Below, piece by piece: positions 1 to 9,517 of a DNA stretch of 64,000 bases (position 1 is its first letter; every line of letters begins with the position of its first letter). Position numbers and translations under genes: made by a program. This DNA is from Bacillota bacterium (GTDB taxonomy: Bacteria; Bacillota; Clostridia; Acetivibrionales; JAMNXU01), in NCBI GenBank assembly GCA_023623175.1, contig JAMNXU010000021.1, positions 211,206-275,205 on the forward strand, written 5' to 3'. The notes under the pieces were generated by a model. It saw only the letters and a list, made by a program, of their open reading frames with translations. It searched no databases and was not told the origin of the DNA.

Positions 1-2
1 AC

Positions 3-950
3 CTGAGGCTGCGCAAAAAAGCCCTCGGGCTTGACGAGCTTCACATGTACGACCTTTATGTGCCTATCGTTGACGAAATCAAAAAGGATATAAGCTACAA
101 TGAAGCCAAAGAGATGGTAATAAACGGGCTTAAGCCCCTTGGCAGCGAATATCTCGGATACCTCAGGCAGGGCTTTGAATCGGGCTGGATTGATGTCTAT
201 GAAAACCAGAACAAAACGAGCGGTGCCTATTCCTGGGGTGCGTACACCACCCACCCCTATGTGCTGCTGAACTTCCAGGGTACCATCAATGACGTGTTCA
301 CCATCGCCCACGAAATGGGCCATGCAATGCACACGTTCTACACAAATATGACCCAGCCCTATATCTACTCCCATTACAGGATTTTTGTGGCAGAAGTGGC
401 TTCCACGGTAAATGAATCGCTGCTTATGAAATACATGCTGGACAATACCACGGACAAGAAGGAAAAGGCATGGCTTCTCAACCACTACCTTGAAGAATTC
501 AGGGGAACGGTGTTCCGCCAGGTCATGTTCGCCGAATTTGAAAAACTGATACACGAAAGGGCAATGGAGGGAATCGCGCTCACGGAACACGAACTGAGCT
601 CGATCTACAAGGGGCTCAATGACAAGTATTACGGGGCCGAGGTCAATGTGGACCAGGATATTGAAATGGAATGGGCCCGCATTCCCCATTTCTATTCGAG
701 CTTCTATGTTTACAAATACGCCACGGGCTTTTCAGCCGCCCTGTCGCTTTCGAACCAGGTTCTCAGCGAAGGCGCCCCGGCAGTGGAACGCTATATTAAC
801 TTCCTCAAGAGCGGCGGCTCCAATTACCCGCTGGAGCTCCTGAAGAAAGCAGGCGTTGATTTGTCGACCCCGAAGCCCATACAGGACGCAATGGACACCT
901 TTGAACAGGTACTTACCGAGCTCGAGAAACTGGTGGAAACACTGGCATAG
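3..950 (+). CDS. pepF: Oligoendopeptidase F (M3 family), C-terminal part, cut by window edge
   Basis: This is the C-terminal half of an M3-family zinc oligopeptidase, which cleaves short peptides in the cytoplasm. The reading frame is already open at base 3 (LRKKALGLDELHMYDLY, typical of PepF), so the gene begins outside the window. The zinc motif HEMGH lies at bases 309-323, with the further conserved stretch FVAEVASTVNE about 25 residues later supplying the third ligand. The C-terminal helices (YKYATGFSAA) also match PepF. It ends at TAG 948-950 and converges on aroK. The family is clear; only the N-terminal half cannot be judged. Confidence 0.93.
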   Translation: MRLRKKALGLDELHMYDLYVPIVDEIKKDISYNEAKEMVINGLKPLGSEYLGYLRQGFESGWIDVYENQNKTSGAYSWGAYTTHPYVLLNFQGTINDVFTIAHEMGHAMHTFYTNMTQPYIYSHYRIFVAEVASTVNESLLMKYMLDNTTDKKEKAWLLNHYLEEFRGTVFRQVMFAEFEKLIHERAMEGIALTEHELSSIYKGLNDKYYGAEVNVDQDIEMEWARIPHFYSSFYVYKYATGFSAALSLSNQVLSEGAPAVERYINFLKSGGSNYPLELLKKAGVDLSTPKPIQDAMDTFEQVLTELEKLVETLA

Positions 951-960
951 GAAACCTTTA

Positions 961-997
961 AAAAAAGTTAAAAAAAGAGCCGGTCATTGCAACCGGC
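961..997 (-). terminator. Intrinsic terminator downstream of aroK
   Basis: A perfect 6-bp stem (GCCGGT 979-984 with ACCGGC 992-997) is followed, read on the minus strand, by T-rich DNA (961-976). This fits the end of the aroK transcript. Confidence 0.7.
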
Positions 998-1005
998 GCA
1001 TGTAA

Positions 1006-1090
1006 AGGGGGTCAAAATGTGTTTGTGAGGTCATTACGTATTATTGACCGGCAAAGAGCATTTTATACCCCCTGTTTTAATTTTTTTTAT
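1006..1090 (+). terminator. Candidate terminator downstream of pepF
   Basis: AGGGGGT (1006-1012) can pair with ACCCCCT (1067-1073), with a smaller GGTCA/TGACC hairpin inside. A long T-rich run follows from 1075 in the plus direction. The loop is long, so this is weaker than the other terminators. Confidence 0.35.
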
Positions 1091-1138
1091 TTTATGTTTT
1101 TATTTCAAATTTAAATTTCAAACGCCGCAATTAATATT

Positions 1139-1726
1139 TCAAGCGCCGGATCGTTTTCGCCGTAAAATTTCACTCCTGATTCTCTCAACAGCCTTTTCAA
1201 TGTCCATTCCGTCAGTTGCCACGGTAATATCGGCATACTTTTCATATAGCGGTATCCTTTCGCAATAAAGCGCGTAAAGGGTTTGGCCCTTTTCCATCGC
1301 TATTCCGCGGGTGCTGATGTTTTTTATCCTTTTTTCAATTTCTTCAAAGCTCGCCTTTATGTACACGATCAAACCATCGGATGACAGATGCTCCATTGCC
1401 CTGCTTCTGTACACCACGCTGCCACCCGTTGCTATCACGTGGCCTTTGACACTGAGCCCGAGGATTGCCTCTTCCTCAATGTCTAAAAAGCCTTTAATCC
1501 CCTTTTCGGCGATAATCTCATGCAAAAATTTGTCCTCCCTTTGCTGGATAACAAGGTCCGTGTCTGTAAAGGGCATTTTCAGCGCCTTTGCAAGCAACAC
1601 CCCGATGGTGCTCTTGCCGGCGCCCGGCATCCCGATTAGCACTATGTTAGATTGCCGCATCTGCGAATTCTTCTGTTCCCAGCGAGTTTCATTTATCTCA
1701 GGCCGTTTTTCGGCAACCTCTTTCAC
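1139..1726 (-). CDS. aroK: Shikimate kinase
   Basis: Phosphorylates shikimate with ATP in the chorismate pathway (cytoplasmic). The Walker A loop GMPGAGKST is at residues 32-40, the DTD substrate/magnesium motif at 55-57, the GG shikimate-binding pair at 101-102, and a C-terminal RIPLYEKYA segment near 157-165 carries the adenine-loop region. I chose the GTG at 1726 because GGAGGG sits six bases before it. An internal ATG at 1660 would give a more usual length but has a weaker ribosome site, so the first 22 residues are uncertain. The lid reads STRGIAM rather than the more common RPLL type. No other aro gene is in the window. Confidence 0.85.
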   Translation of the reverse strand: MKEVAEKRPEINETRWEQKNSQMRQSNIVLIGMPGAGKSTIGVLLAKALKMPFTDTDLVIQQREDKFLHEIIAEKGIKGFLDIEEEAILGLSVKGHVIATGGSVVYRSRAMEHLSSDGLIVYIKASFEEIEKRIKNISTRGIAMEKGQTLYALYCERIPLYEKYADITVATDGMDIEKAVERIRSEILRRKRSGA

Positions 1727-1771
1727 TTAAGTCCCTCCGTTCCTGTTTTGTTTTTCAGTTTTTGCACAGTA

Positions 1772-2680
1772 TCAGCCGTTCAGCCCCGCATATTTCTTTG
1801 GAGATATTCCATAGGTCTGCCTGAAAGAACGTATGAAATTGGAATAGTCGCCAAAACCGCAGCGGCTGCAGACTTCGGTTACCTGCATGCCTTCCCTCAG
1901 CAGCGCCTTTGCCTGTATGAGGCGTTTCCTGCGAATATAATTGTATATGGTGTAACCGGTGTATTTCTTAAATTCCCTGAGCAGGTGGTACTTGCTTATG
2001 AAAAATTTCTCCGATATGAAATCGAGGCTTAAATCGCCGTCAAGATTTTCATTGATATAGTTGATAATGCTGTCAATCTTTTCGTTGTAAATTACGTCGG
2101 TCACAATGTGGTCATCAGTGTAGTCCCTGAAAATCCTGCTGAGAAAAACCACGAACTCCGTCACGTAAATTATCTTGAGGATTTCATCGCCGAAGCCGTC
2201 CCTGCTGCAGGCCTTTTCCAGCCTTGAAAGCACGTTTTTTAACACTGAGGCCAATTCGGCGTCGGGTCTCAGCAGGTTGAATCTTTTCTGGGCCGAAGAC
2301 TCAAAGCATGAAGTCAGGTCGCAGTCCTTTGTGCTCTGCCTTTTCAGGAATTCCGGGTTGATCCAGAGCACAATCCTTTCATAGGAATGTCCCTTTTCAA
2401 TTATGGGCTTGTGCAGCTCGCGATTGTTTACGAGCAGTATGTCCCCGCTTTTGAGCCTGTAGGAAGTGCCCTCCACAAGATAGGTCACCCTGCCCGAGAT
2501 GAAATAATAAATTTCGTAAAAGTCATGATTGTGGTAATCTATCTCCACGTCGGGCTCGTCCTTGTAATGAAAAAATTCAAAATCCGGCTTTATCATGTAC
2601 TGCCGCGTCGTAAAACCCTGCGTAAATTCCCCGAAATTCCACGTTCGGCTGGATTGATGCCTGGCAATATCCGCTGCCAT
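1772..2680 (-). CDS. AraC-family transcriptional regulator with N-terminal cupin sensor
   Basis: A 302-residue AraC/XylS regulator. Residues about 30-130 form the cupin-like effector domain (HNHDFYEIYYFISGRVTYLVEG, then VNNRELHKP). The last 100 residues hold two helix-turn-helix motifs, including LSLDFISEKFFISKYHLLREF and VTEVCSRCGFGDYSNFIRSF. ATG at 2680 follows GGGAGGT by seven bases. It is divergent from the SDR fructuronate-reductase-like gene across 534 bp, so that gene is its most likely target; a uronate or other sugar effector is inference. Confidence 0.88.
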   Translation of the reverse strand: MAADIARHQSSRTWNFGEFTQGFTTRQYMIKPDFEFFHYKDEPDVEIDYHNHDFYEIYYFISGRVTYLVEGTSYRLKSGDILLVNNRELHKPIIEKGHSYERIVLWINPEFLKRQSTKDCDLTSCFESSAQKRFNLLRPDAELASVLKNVLSRLEKACSRDGFGDEILKIIYVTEFVVFLSRIFRDYTDDHIVTDVIYNEKIDSIINYINENLDGDLSLDFISEKFFISKYHLLREFKKYTGYTIYNYIRRKRLIQAKALLREGMQVTEVCSRCGFGDYSNFIRSFRQTYGISPKKYAGLNG

Positions 2681-2944
2681 TACAGGTACCTCCCTGCGAT
2701 TTTAATTAACCGGCCTTTTAAAATACCTTGCTTCCAAAAGGAAAAACCACAACCCCTGCTATGCCTGTGGTTTGAGAGCTTTATCCGCCCGTTGTTTTAA
2801 AGTCGTTTTGCAGTGCCTTTACTAGTTATGATACGGCAACTTTTGCATGATAACAAGCAATTTTAGCATAGAAATATGTAAAAATGAATTATATAATTAG
2901 GTTGATCATGGTGCATTGTGCCATTATGCGTAAAGCCTTTAAGA

Positions 2945-3058
2945 ACAATTTCCAGGGTAATAAATAGGCTCTGGAAATTGTCCGGGTTTCTGAAATATAG
3001 CCTGGCATCATGAAAATGCCGGTTCCAGGGAAAGATAGCCCGGTATCCGGAGGTGTGC
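2945..3058 (+). promoter_or_regulatory. Structured leader/operator candidate between the AraC regulator and SDR gene
   Basis: The 534-bp gap 2681-3214 has no gene. It contains a perfect 11-bp inverted repeat (ACAATTTCCAG 2945-2955 with CTGGAAATTGT 2971-2981, 15-base loop). Nested pairings follow: CCGGG near 2982 with CCCGG near 3036, and CCTGG/CCAGG around a GCAT/ATGC stem, then CCGG...CCGG near 3046-3060. It could be a folded mRNA leader or an operator for the divergent regulator. No known riboswitch consensus was recognised. Confidence 0.35.
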
Positions 3059-3168
3059 CGGACTTAAAGGCATGTGATCATCAATCCGTTTACTTCGGGG
3101 ACAAAGTGCTAGAATATAAAATATATGGGTAAATTAAAACAGTGAAAAATAAAAACGATAACTTATAG

Positions 3169-3194
3169 GTAAAAAATACATGTAAAAAATACAT
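3169..3194. repeat. Perfect 13-bp tandem duplication before the SDR gene
   Basis: GTAAAAAATACAT occurs twice back to back (3169-3181 and 3182-3194), ending about 20 bp before the SDR start. Confidence 0.85.
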
Positions 3195-3214
3195 ATTGAA
3201 AGAGAGGTAATACA

Positions 3215-4036
3215 ATGGATTTGTTCAGCCTTAAAGGAAAAAATGCCGTTTTGCTCGGTGGCGGCGGAGTACTCGGAACAGCAATGGCTCTTGGTCTTGC
3301 CAGGGCAGGCGCGAATGTAGCCGTAGGCGATCTTCGTCTTGAAAACGCCGTCAAGGTAGCTGAAGAAGCCCAGGCTTTGGGTGTCAGGGCCAAAGGTTAC
3401 CAGGTAAACGCCATGGATCTTGAAGATATCAAAAGAGTCCATTCGGAAATCCTGTCCGATTTCGGCAAAGTGGATATTCTGGTCAATGCGGTCGGCGGCA
3501 ACATGAAGGATGCCACCACCTCGGACACCACGACATTCTTTGATCTCTCCAGGGAAGCCCTTGAAAAGGTGTTGATGCTGAACCTTATGGGCGGCGCCAT
3601 TCTTCCGTCCCAGGTGTTCGGCAAAACAATGGCTGAATCGCCCGAAGGCGGAGTAATAATTAATATATCCTCAATGAACGCTTTCAGGCCTTTAACCCGT
3701 ATCCCGGGATATTCAGCTGCAAAAGCAGCCGTCAGCAACTTTACCCAGTGGCTTGCCACTGACCTCGCAAGGGCTTACGGAGACAAGATCAGGGTAAATG
3801 CCATCGCTCCCGGCTTCTTCCTCACGGATCAGAACAGGTACCTGTTAACCGATGCGGAAACCGGAGCCCTGACCGAGAGAGGAAAATCCATAATAAGCCA
3901 TACTCCCATGGGAAGATTCGGAGATCCGGAAGACCTCGTCGGTACGCTGATCTGGCTGGCCTCGGACGCTTCCAGGTTTGTAACGGGCATAGTGGTTCCT
4001 GTTGACGGAGGATTTTCCGCATTTTCCGGAGTATAA
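3215..4036 (+). CDS. SDR oxidoreductase, D-fructuronate (mannonate) reductase type
   Basis: A 273-residue short-chain dehydrogenase. The Rossmann loop GGGGVLGTA is at residues 15-23, NAVGG at 91-95, the catalytic serine within INISS (149-153), and YSAAK at 166-170. The segment PGFFLTDQNRYLL and the C-terminal VVPVDGGFSAFSGV are what I recall from SDR-type D-mannonate oxidoreductases (UxuB-like), which interconvert fructuronate and mannonate in hexuronate catabolism with NAD(H). ATG at 3215 follows AGAGAGGT. It is divergent from an AraC-type regulator and followed 211 bp later by gnd. The SDR family is certain; the substrate is probable. Confidence 0.78.
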   Translation: MDLFSLKGKNAVLLGGGGVLGTAMALGLARAGANVAVGDLRLENAVKVAEEAQALGVRAKGYQVNAMDLEDIKRVHSEILSDFGKVDILVNAVGGNMKDATTSDTTTFFDLSREALEKVLMLNLMGGAILPSQVFGKTMAESPEGGVIINISSMNAFRPLTRIPGYSAAKAAVSNFTQWLATDLARAYGDKIRVNAIAPGFFLTDQNRYLLTDAETGALTERGKSIISHTPMGRFGDPEDLVGTLIWLASDASRFVTGIVVPVDGGFSAFSGV

Positions 4037-4247
4037 CCCGCACTGTTTTCAGCCAAAACTGCATATCCAATTTCATCAAAAGTTTGCATCGATTTATATG
4101 CGTAAGTGAATTAACCTTGTAATGCGCATGTAAATCAACCCTGTTATAAAAACATTGCTTTTTAAACATTGCTTATAAATAACATTTAAAAATTAAGTAA
4201 ATAAATTGTGTAAATAAATAACAACGTTAAATAAAGGAGAAATGAAT

Positions 4248-5654
4248 ATGGCGAAGCAGAAAGTAGGCGTAATTGGCCTTGCGGTAATGGGCAAAAACCT
4301 GGCCCTCAATATTGAAAGCAAGGGCTTCAGCGTGGCAGTTTACAACCGTTCAAGGGAAAAAACCGATGCCATGATGCAGGAAGTACAGGGCAAGAATATT
4401 GTCGGCACCTATTCCATCGAAGAGTTTGTAAACTCTCTGGAAACGCCGAGAATTATCATCATGATGGTCAAGGCAGGGCAGCCCGTCGATGACACCATAG
4501 CCCAGCTGAAACCCTACCTCTCGAAGGGAGATATCCTGATTGACGGAGGAAACTCCTTCTTCAAGGATACGATCCGCAGGAACAAGGAACTTGAAAAGGA
4601 AGGCATCAGGTACATCGGAACCGGTGTTTCGGGCGGCGAAGAAGGAGCCCTCAAGGGTCCCGCCATCATGCCGGGCGGACAGAAGGATGCCTATGATCTC
4701 GTGGCGCCCATTCTGACGGCAATTTCCGCAAAAGTGAATGGCGATCCCTGCTGCACCTACATCGGTCCCGACGGCGCCGGACACTATGTTAAAATGGTTC
4801 ACAACGGCATTGAGTACGGAGACATGCAGCTGATTTGCGAAGCCTATTCCCTCATGAAAAATGTGCTGGGCCTTTCGGCGCAGGAGCTCCACGAAGTATT
4901 TGCAGAGTGGAACAAGGGCGAGCTCGACAGTTACCTCATTGAAATAACCAGGGATATTTTCGCAAAAGTTGATGAAGAAACCGGCAAGCCTCTTGTCGAG
5001 GTGATACTGGACACCGCCGGCCAGAAAGGCACGGGCAAATGGACGAGCCAGAGCGCGCTTGACCTCGGCATAGCAGCTCCTACGATTGCAGAAGCCGTTT
5101 TCGCCCGCTGCATCTCGGCAATCAAGGACGAACGCGTGGCAGCGAGCAAAGTCATCAAGGGACCCGAGACCAGGCCCTTCTCCGGGGACAGGAAGGAATT
5201 TATTGAAAATATTAGAAAGGCTCTCTATGCGAGCAAGATTTGCTCCTATGCCCAGGGCTTTGCGATCATGAAGGCCGCATCGGAGGAATATGGCTGGGAT
5301 CTTAAATACGGCAACATCGCAATGATTTTCAGGGGCGGCTGCATTATCAGGGCACAGTTCCTGCACAAGATCAAGGATGCGTTTGACAGGAATCCCGACC
5401 TTGCAAACCTGATGCTCGATCCCTACTTCAAGAACATACTCGAAAGCTACCAGGGTGCATGGAGAAAGGTCGTCCAGACAGCAGTGGAATACGGTATTCC
5501 GGTTCCGGCATTCTCCAGCGCTCTTGCCTACTTTGACAGTTACAGGAGCGAATTCCTACCTGCGAACCTCCTGCAGGCCCAGAGGGACTACTTCGGAGCC
5601 CATACCTACCAGAGAATTGACAAGGAAGGCGTCTTCCACACCCAGTGGTTTTAA
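4248..5654 (+). CDS. gnd: 6-phosphogluconate dehydrogenase, decarboxylating
   Basis: Oxidises 6-phosphogluconate to ribulose 5-phosphate and CO2 with reduction of NAD(P) (pentose phosphate pathway, cytoplasm). [13 protein letters not shown] near residues 9-21 is the nucleotide-binding loop, [19 protein letters not shown] near 126-144 is the family signature, and K182, N186 and E189 in [15 protein letters not shown] are catalytic or substrate residues. The length (468 aa) matches the long 6PGDH form. AAAGGAG places the start at ATG 4248 rather than the ATG six bases earlier, which would be too close. The upstream gap contains a direct repeat AAACATTGCTT at 4150-4160 and 4164-4174. Confidence 0.95.
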   Translation: MAKQKVGVIGLAVMGKNLALNIESKGFSVAVYNRSREKTDAMMQEVQGKNIVGTYSIEEFVNSLETPRIIIMMVKAGQPVDDTIAQLKPYLSKGDILIDGGNSFFKDTIRRNKELEKEGIRYIGTGVSGGEEGALKGPAIMPGGQKDAYDLVAPILTAISAKVNGDPCCTYIGPDGAGHYVKMVHNGIEYGDMQLICEAYSLMKNVLGLSAQELHEVFAEWNKGELDSYLIEITRDIFAKVDEETGKPLVEVILDTAGQKGTGKWTSQSALDLGIAAPTIAEAVFARCISAIKDERVAASKVIKGPETRPFSGDRKEFIENIRKALYASKICSYAQGFAIMKAASEEYGWDLKYGNIAMIFRGGCIIRAQFLHKIKDAFDRNPDLANLMLDPYFKNILESYQGAWRKVVQTAVEYGIPVPAFSSALAYFDSYRSEFLPANLLQAQRDYFGAHTYQRIDKEGVFHTQWF

Positions 5655-5731
5655 TGCTTAATGACGCATGGATTCCTTGCATCCGTCGCGCTTTTTAATG
5701 GGACTTTGATTACTTAAATAAACGCAAAACG

Positions 5732-5785
5732 AAACTCCCTCGATAATCCCTGGATATGCCCGGGGGTCTGTCGAGGGAGTTTTTG
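5732..5785 (+). terminator. Intrinsic terminator after gnd, possibly also serving motB
   Basis: A near-perfect 12-bp stem (AAACTCCCTCGA 5732-5743 with TCGAGGGAGTTT 5771-5782) is followed by T residues. The minus direction also runs into T-rich DNA, so it may act for both convergent genes. Confidence 0.85.
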
Positions 5786-5854
5786 GTCCCGGTTTATTAT
5801 ATATGCCCTGGTTTTTTATTTATAATTCTGGTTATTTCTTCCTTACGGTTATTT

Positions 5855-6559
5855 CTATTTCATCACCACAATATCAATTCGCCTGTTCTTCTGGCGGTTT
5901 TCCTCGGTATCATTGGGAGCGACGGGTCTGAATTCGGCATTGCCGGTCGCCGTGAGCTTTTCCGGCGCAACGCCGCAATTCCTGATAAAAAACTGGACTA
6001 TATTGGTGGCCCTTTTTGTGGACAGTTCCCAGTTGGAAGGAAACAGCAGCGTGTTTATCGGCAGGTTGTCCGTATGTCCCTGAACTTCAATTTCGGAGTC
6101 AAGGTTCTTTAAAAGCTCCCCGGTTTTTGTCAAAATCGGTATGGCAGTCTCCTTTATATCTGCGCTGCCGGAATCAAACAGCACAAGGGAATTGAACCGC
6201 AGTGTGATAGTGTCTCCTTCGTCAATCACCGAAATATGTTTATCGAGACCCGTCCTTTCTATTTCTTCCTTTATCTCGCGCTTGAATTCTTCTATGCCTA
6301 TCTGTCCTTCACCGAGTTCCGAGATGCTCGTTGCCGAGTCATCGATGCCCTCCCCGATAATGCTGCTGCCTCCCAAGTTGAGAAAAGTAGATCTCATGGA
6401 CCTTGCGGCCTCGGTGAACTTCTCCTGGTCAAGGACTGACATGGAATACAGCATTACAAAAAAAGTCAGCAGCAGCGTCACGAGATCGCTGTATGTCGTA
6501 AGCCATGAAGGAGACCCTTCAGGCGTTTCTTCATTTCCGAATCTTCTCTTTCTGCTCAT
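5855..6559 (-). CDS. motB: Flagellar motor stator protein MotB
   Basis: The peptidoglycan-anchored half of the ion-conducting flagellar stator. One N-terminal membrane helix (residues about 22-42) carries the essential aspartate in TTYSDLVTLLLTFFVML (D25). A plug/linker region follows, then an OmpA-like peptidoglycan-binding domain from about residue 120, with GHTDNLPIN at 161-169 and a NRRIDI end. At 234 residues it is of normal length. It lies 63 bp downstream of motA on the same strand, so the two are presumably cotranscribed. No other flagellar genes are in the window. Confidence 0.93.
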   Translation of the reverse strand: MSRKRRFGNEETPEGSPSWLTTYSDLVTLLLTFFVMLYSMSVLDQEKFTEAARSMRSTFLNLGGSSIIGEGIDDSATSISELGEGQIGIEEFKREIKEEIERTGLDKHISVIDEGDTITLRFNSLVLFDSGSADIKETAIPILTKTGELLKNLDSEIEVQGHTDNLPINTLLFPSNWELSTKRATNIVQFFIRNCGVAPEKLTATGNAEFRPVAPNDTEENRQKNRRIDIVVMK

Positions 6560-6622
6560 GTCACACCTCGCGAACAGTGTTTAAATTTATTCTAGAAGTT
6601 CTATACTATTCCGCCAACGACA

Positions 6623-7432
6623 TTAAACCGCATGGGATACATCGACTCCGGCCCTTGCAGCGGCGGCCCGGTTCATGTATCTTTCCTTCTGTTCCGGCGA
6701 GAGGAATGTCATCAGTTTATGCTCCATGATCTTGGGATTTTCTCCGGCCTGGATGGATAAAATCCCTTCAACCATTATTTTCTTCAGCTGTATTTCCTCC
6801 TTGCTCTTGAGAGCAAGCTTGTTGGCTATCGGCAGGCAGACAAAGTTGGCGAGGACGCTTCCGTAGAAAGTGGTGACGAGGGCTACTGCCATGGAAGGTC
6901 CTATATTCGAAGGGTCATCAATGGTCCTCAGCAGGTTGATCAATCCTATGAGAGTACCGATCATGCCCCACGCAGGAAACATGGCGCCCAGCGTCTTGAA
7001 CAGACCCTGTCCCCTTTCGTGGCGCGTACGCAGGTTTTCAAGCTCGAGATCCATGGAGTCAATGATTACTTCCGGTTCGGCGCCGTCCACGACAAGCTGC
7101 AGCGACTGCTCCAGGAATTTGTTGTTTAGCCTTTCATATTCCATTTCAAGCGACAGGATTCCCTCGCGCCGCGCTTTCTGCGACAATTCCACGAGCAGCA
7201 ATATTATATCTTCGGGAGACTCGCCTTTTTTTCTGAAGGCATTTGCTGCAACCCTTACAATCTGCAACGCTTCCTTCATGGGATAACTTATAAGCGTTGA
7301 AGCAATGGCTCCGCCGACCGTAATGAGTATGGACTGAAAATTATAAAACGCCAGCGGGGATCCGCCAAGTATTATTGGAATGATCGTGCATAAGACACCG
7401 CCGATTACGCCTATCAATGTTGCAATATCCAT
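6623..7432 (-). CDS. motA: Flagellar motor stator protein MotA
   Basis: The membrane channel subunit of the flagellar stator; MotA surrounds MotB and powers rotation by ion flow. Four hydrophobic segments are visible: residues about 5-22, 32-50, and the pair around 150-200 (FPAWGMIGTLIGLINLL, then AVALVTTFYGSVLANFVCLP). The charged cytoplasmic loop lies between the pairs (LRTRHERGQGLFKTLG), as in the family. I chose ATG 7432 because AGGTGA is six bases upstream; a TTG one codon earlier is possible. It heads the motAB pair. Confidence 0.93.
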   Translation of the reverse strand: MDIATLIGVIGGVLCTIIPIILGGSPLAFYNFQSILITVGGAIASTLISYPMKEALQIVRVAANAFRKKGESPEDIILLLVELSQKARREGILSLEMEYERLNNKFLEQSLQLVVDGAEPEVIIDSMDLELENLRTRHERGQGLFKTLGAMFPAWGMIGTLIGLINLLRTIDDPSNIGPSMAVALVTTFYGSVLANFVCLPIANKLALKSKEEIQLKKIMVEGILSIQAGENPKIMEHKLMTFLSPEQKERYMNRAAAARAGVDVSHAV

Positions 7433-7518
7433 CAAGCATCACCTGAAAACTTTAATGTCAGTTTAAGTCGCGTCTTTGCTGAATACATAATTTATTTTAC
7501 AATCCGAAACAAACATAA

Positions 7519-7562
7519 TAAAAAAAGAGCGCAGACCGAAAAATATCCTCTGCACTCTTTAT
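7519..7562 (-). terminator. Intrinsic terminator downstream of the LTA-synthase-type gene
   Basis: Read on the minus strand, AAAGAGTGCAGA pairs with TCTGCGCTCTTT (7526-7561 region, one mismatch) and is followed by seven Ts. Confidence 0.75.
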
Positions 7563-7582
7563 CGGCTTATATGCGAAATTAC

Positions 7583-9517
7583 TTAATCCATATTTGCCAG
7601 TGCATTTTTTTCAATTATCAGGTCGGATATGTCAAGCTCCCTGAGCATAAGCTCCAGTTCTTCCCGGTATTTTCTTATATCCAGCTTCCTGCCTGTATCA
7701 AGGCTGTAAACCACGCCCTCGTCATTGAGGTAGAAATAAGTATCCGTGATGATTGTGCCGTTTCTGAGCACCACATACCCTTTTTCCTTGTTGAGCAAAT
7801 CCCATCCCAGCGCGTACTTGTAATCAAAATCCATCAGGTTCGCTATTGTCGGCAGCAAATCTATCTCCCCGCCCACGACGCTGACCGTTTCTCCTTCCGG
7901 CAGGCCGGGGCAGCGGATAATGAGCGGCACTTTCTGCAGCTTGATCCACTCGGCTTCATTGTTCTCAATATTTAAAAATTCAAAAAGCTCCTTTGCCTCT
8001 TTCCTCGGAACGGCAGAATGATCGCCGTATATAATCAGCAGTGAATTGTCATAGAGTCCGCGCTTTTTCAGGTCCTCGATGAAGCTTCCGAGGGCCTTGT
8101 CGGCATAATTGGCCGCCTTCAGGTAATTGCCGAGATAAGTGTCCTCGTACTTGCCAACGTTAAATTCGAAATCCCTGAAGAACTTGAAGGGATGATGGCT
8201 CGAAAGGGTTATGAAAAATCCGTAAAAAGGCTTCGAGGTATCAATTATCTCGAGGGATTGCCTGAAGAAGGACGTATCACCGAGGGCATCGCCCTCCCAG
8301 CCGACAAACTCGTCCATTACATAATCTTTGCTGCTGACGAACCGGTCAAAGCCGAGGGATTTGTACATATTATCCCTGTTATAGAAGCGGGAACCATAGG
8401 CATGCAGGGCATAGGTGTTATAACCCCGCTCCTTGAGCACCTTGGGCAGCGAATGATAGAAATTGTCTGCATGCCTTATGAACACGGAACCTTCTTTCAG
8501 CGGGTAAAGGGATGTATTGCACAAAAACTCCGCATCGGACGTATTTCCCCCGGCGACCTGGTAATAGAAATTATCAAAATAAACGCTTTCCTTTAAAAGC
8601 TTGTTAAGATTCGGCGTTATTTCCTGCCCTTCGATCGTCCGGTTGATTACAAATTCCTGGAGAGCTTCAACCTGCACAACGATAAGATTCTTTCCCTTTG
8701 CCAAGCCCCTGTAATTCGTGGTGGTCTTCGGCCTTTGTTCAAAGAAGTTTTCTATAGTCTCTTTTTCATGTTTTTCCAGTTTCTTGCTGGTAAAGAACTG
8801 CTTTTCTATATATTTTTTCGTATTGTCCACATGGAAAAAGAAAACTCCCATTCTCTTTGTAATATAGTTGTTGTTATATACGGCTGTTTCAATATCTGAT
8901 TTTGCATACACTCCACCAACGCAGAGCAGCCCCAGCACAAGGAAAACAGCGCTTCCCGCAAGTTTGGCCCTCTTGTTTACTGGTTCGATGCCCTGCCTGC
9001 GGATCAAAACGAGCAGGTAAACGAGGACAGGCACATCCAGCAGATATATAATGTCTGATAAATTGAAAAGACTCTTTATGCACTCGTCGACGGAATTAAG
9101 CAGCGCAAGATCGGCCTGAAGCATCATGGGAATCGTTATGGCGCTGTAATAATACCTGAAATAGTTGGTATCGGCCACAAGCAGTATCGTGAGCAATAAG
9201 TTTATGAAAAACAGCGCCAAAAACCTTTTTTTATTAAAGAACAAACCGATAACGGAAAAAATTATGAGCAACATTCCAAAAGTGGACAGAAGCATCAAGA
9301 AGTTCGTGGATGAAAAAACCGGCCTTTTGTTAAGCTGCGTGGTAGCCTGAAAATATATGCATTTCAGCAGAATGCCAAGAGTGCACAATGCCAGAAACAT
9401 AAACTGCTGCCGGTTGCTGTGTCCTGTTAAGTTTCGAAACATGTCCCTTATATTCTTTTTCAAACGCACTGACTCCCCTGATTTAAGATACATCTGCAGC
9501 ATATATAGCTTTCCCAT
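7583..9517 (-). CDS. ltaS: LTA synthase-type sulfatase-fold membrane enzyme
   Basis: A polyglycerolphosphate lipoteichoic acid synthase-like enzyme that would transfer glycerophosphate from phosphatidylglycerol at the outer membrane face. Five hydrophobic helices lie within residues about 37-205, followed by an extracellular alkaline-phosphatase/sulfatase-fold domain. The metal and catalytic residues fit LtaS: E284 in VEALQ, T326 in GGNTSDAEF as nucleophile, and D499/H500 in IYGDHSA. The 644-residue length is typical. The start is uncertain: ATG 9517 opens the frame, but AGGGGAG lies about nine bases before a TTG at 9463. Symbol use is by family; a paralog with a different acceptor is possible. 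Confidence 0.82.
   Translation of the reverse strand: MGKLYMLQMYLKSGESVRLKKNIRDMFRNLTGHSNRQQFMFLALCTLGILLKCIYFQATTQLNKRPVFSSTNFLMLLSTFGMLLIIFSVIGLFFNKKRFLALFFINLLLTILLVADTNYFRYYYSAITIPMMLQADLALLNSVDECIKSLFNLSDIIYLLDVPVLVYLLVLIRRQGIEPVNKRAKLAGSAVFLVLGLLCVGGVYAKSDIETAVYNNNYITKRMGVFFFHVDNTKKYIEKQFFTSKKLEKHEKETIENFFEQRPKTTTNYRGLAKGKNLIVVQVEALQEFVINRTIEGQEITPNLNKLLKESVYFDNFYYQVAGGNTSDAEFLCNTSLYPLKEGSVFIRHADNFYHSLPKVLKERGYNTYALHAYGSRFYNRDNMYKSLGFDRFVSSKDYVMDEFVGWEGDALGDTSFFRQSLEIIDTSKPFYGFFITLSSHHPFKFFRDFEFNVGKYEDTYLGNYLKAANYADKALGSFIEDLKKRGLYDNSLLIIYGDHSAVPRKEAKELFEFLNIENNEAEWIKLQKVPLIIRCPGLPEGETVSVVGGEIDLLPTIANLMDFDYKYALGWDLLNKEKGYVVLRNGTIITDTYFYLNDEGVVYSLDTGRKLDIRKYREELELMLRELDISDLIIEKNALANMD

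Noticed and set aside
4350..5366. A 338-codon minus-strand frame inside gnd
   Set aside because: It is the antisense shadow of the 6-phosphogluconate dehydrogenase gene, whose motifs are complete in the plus frame.
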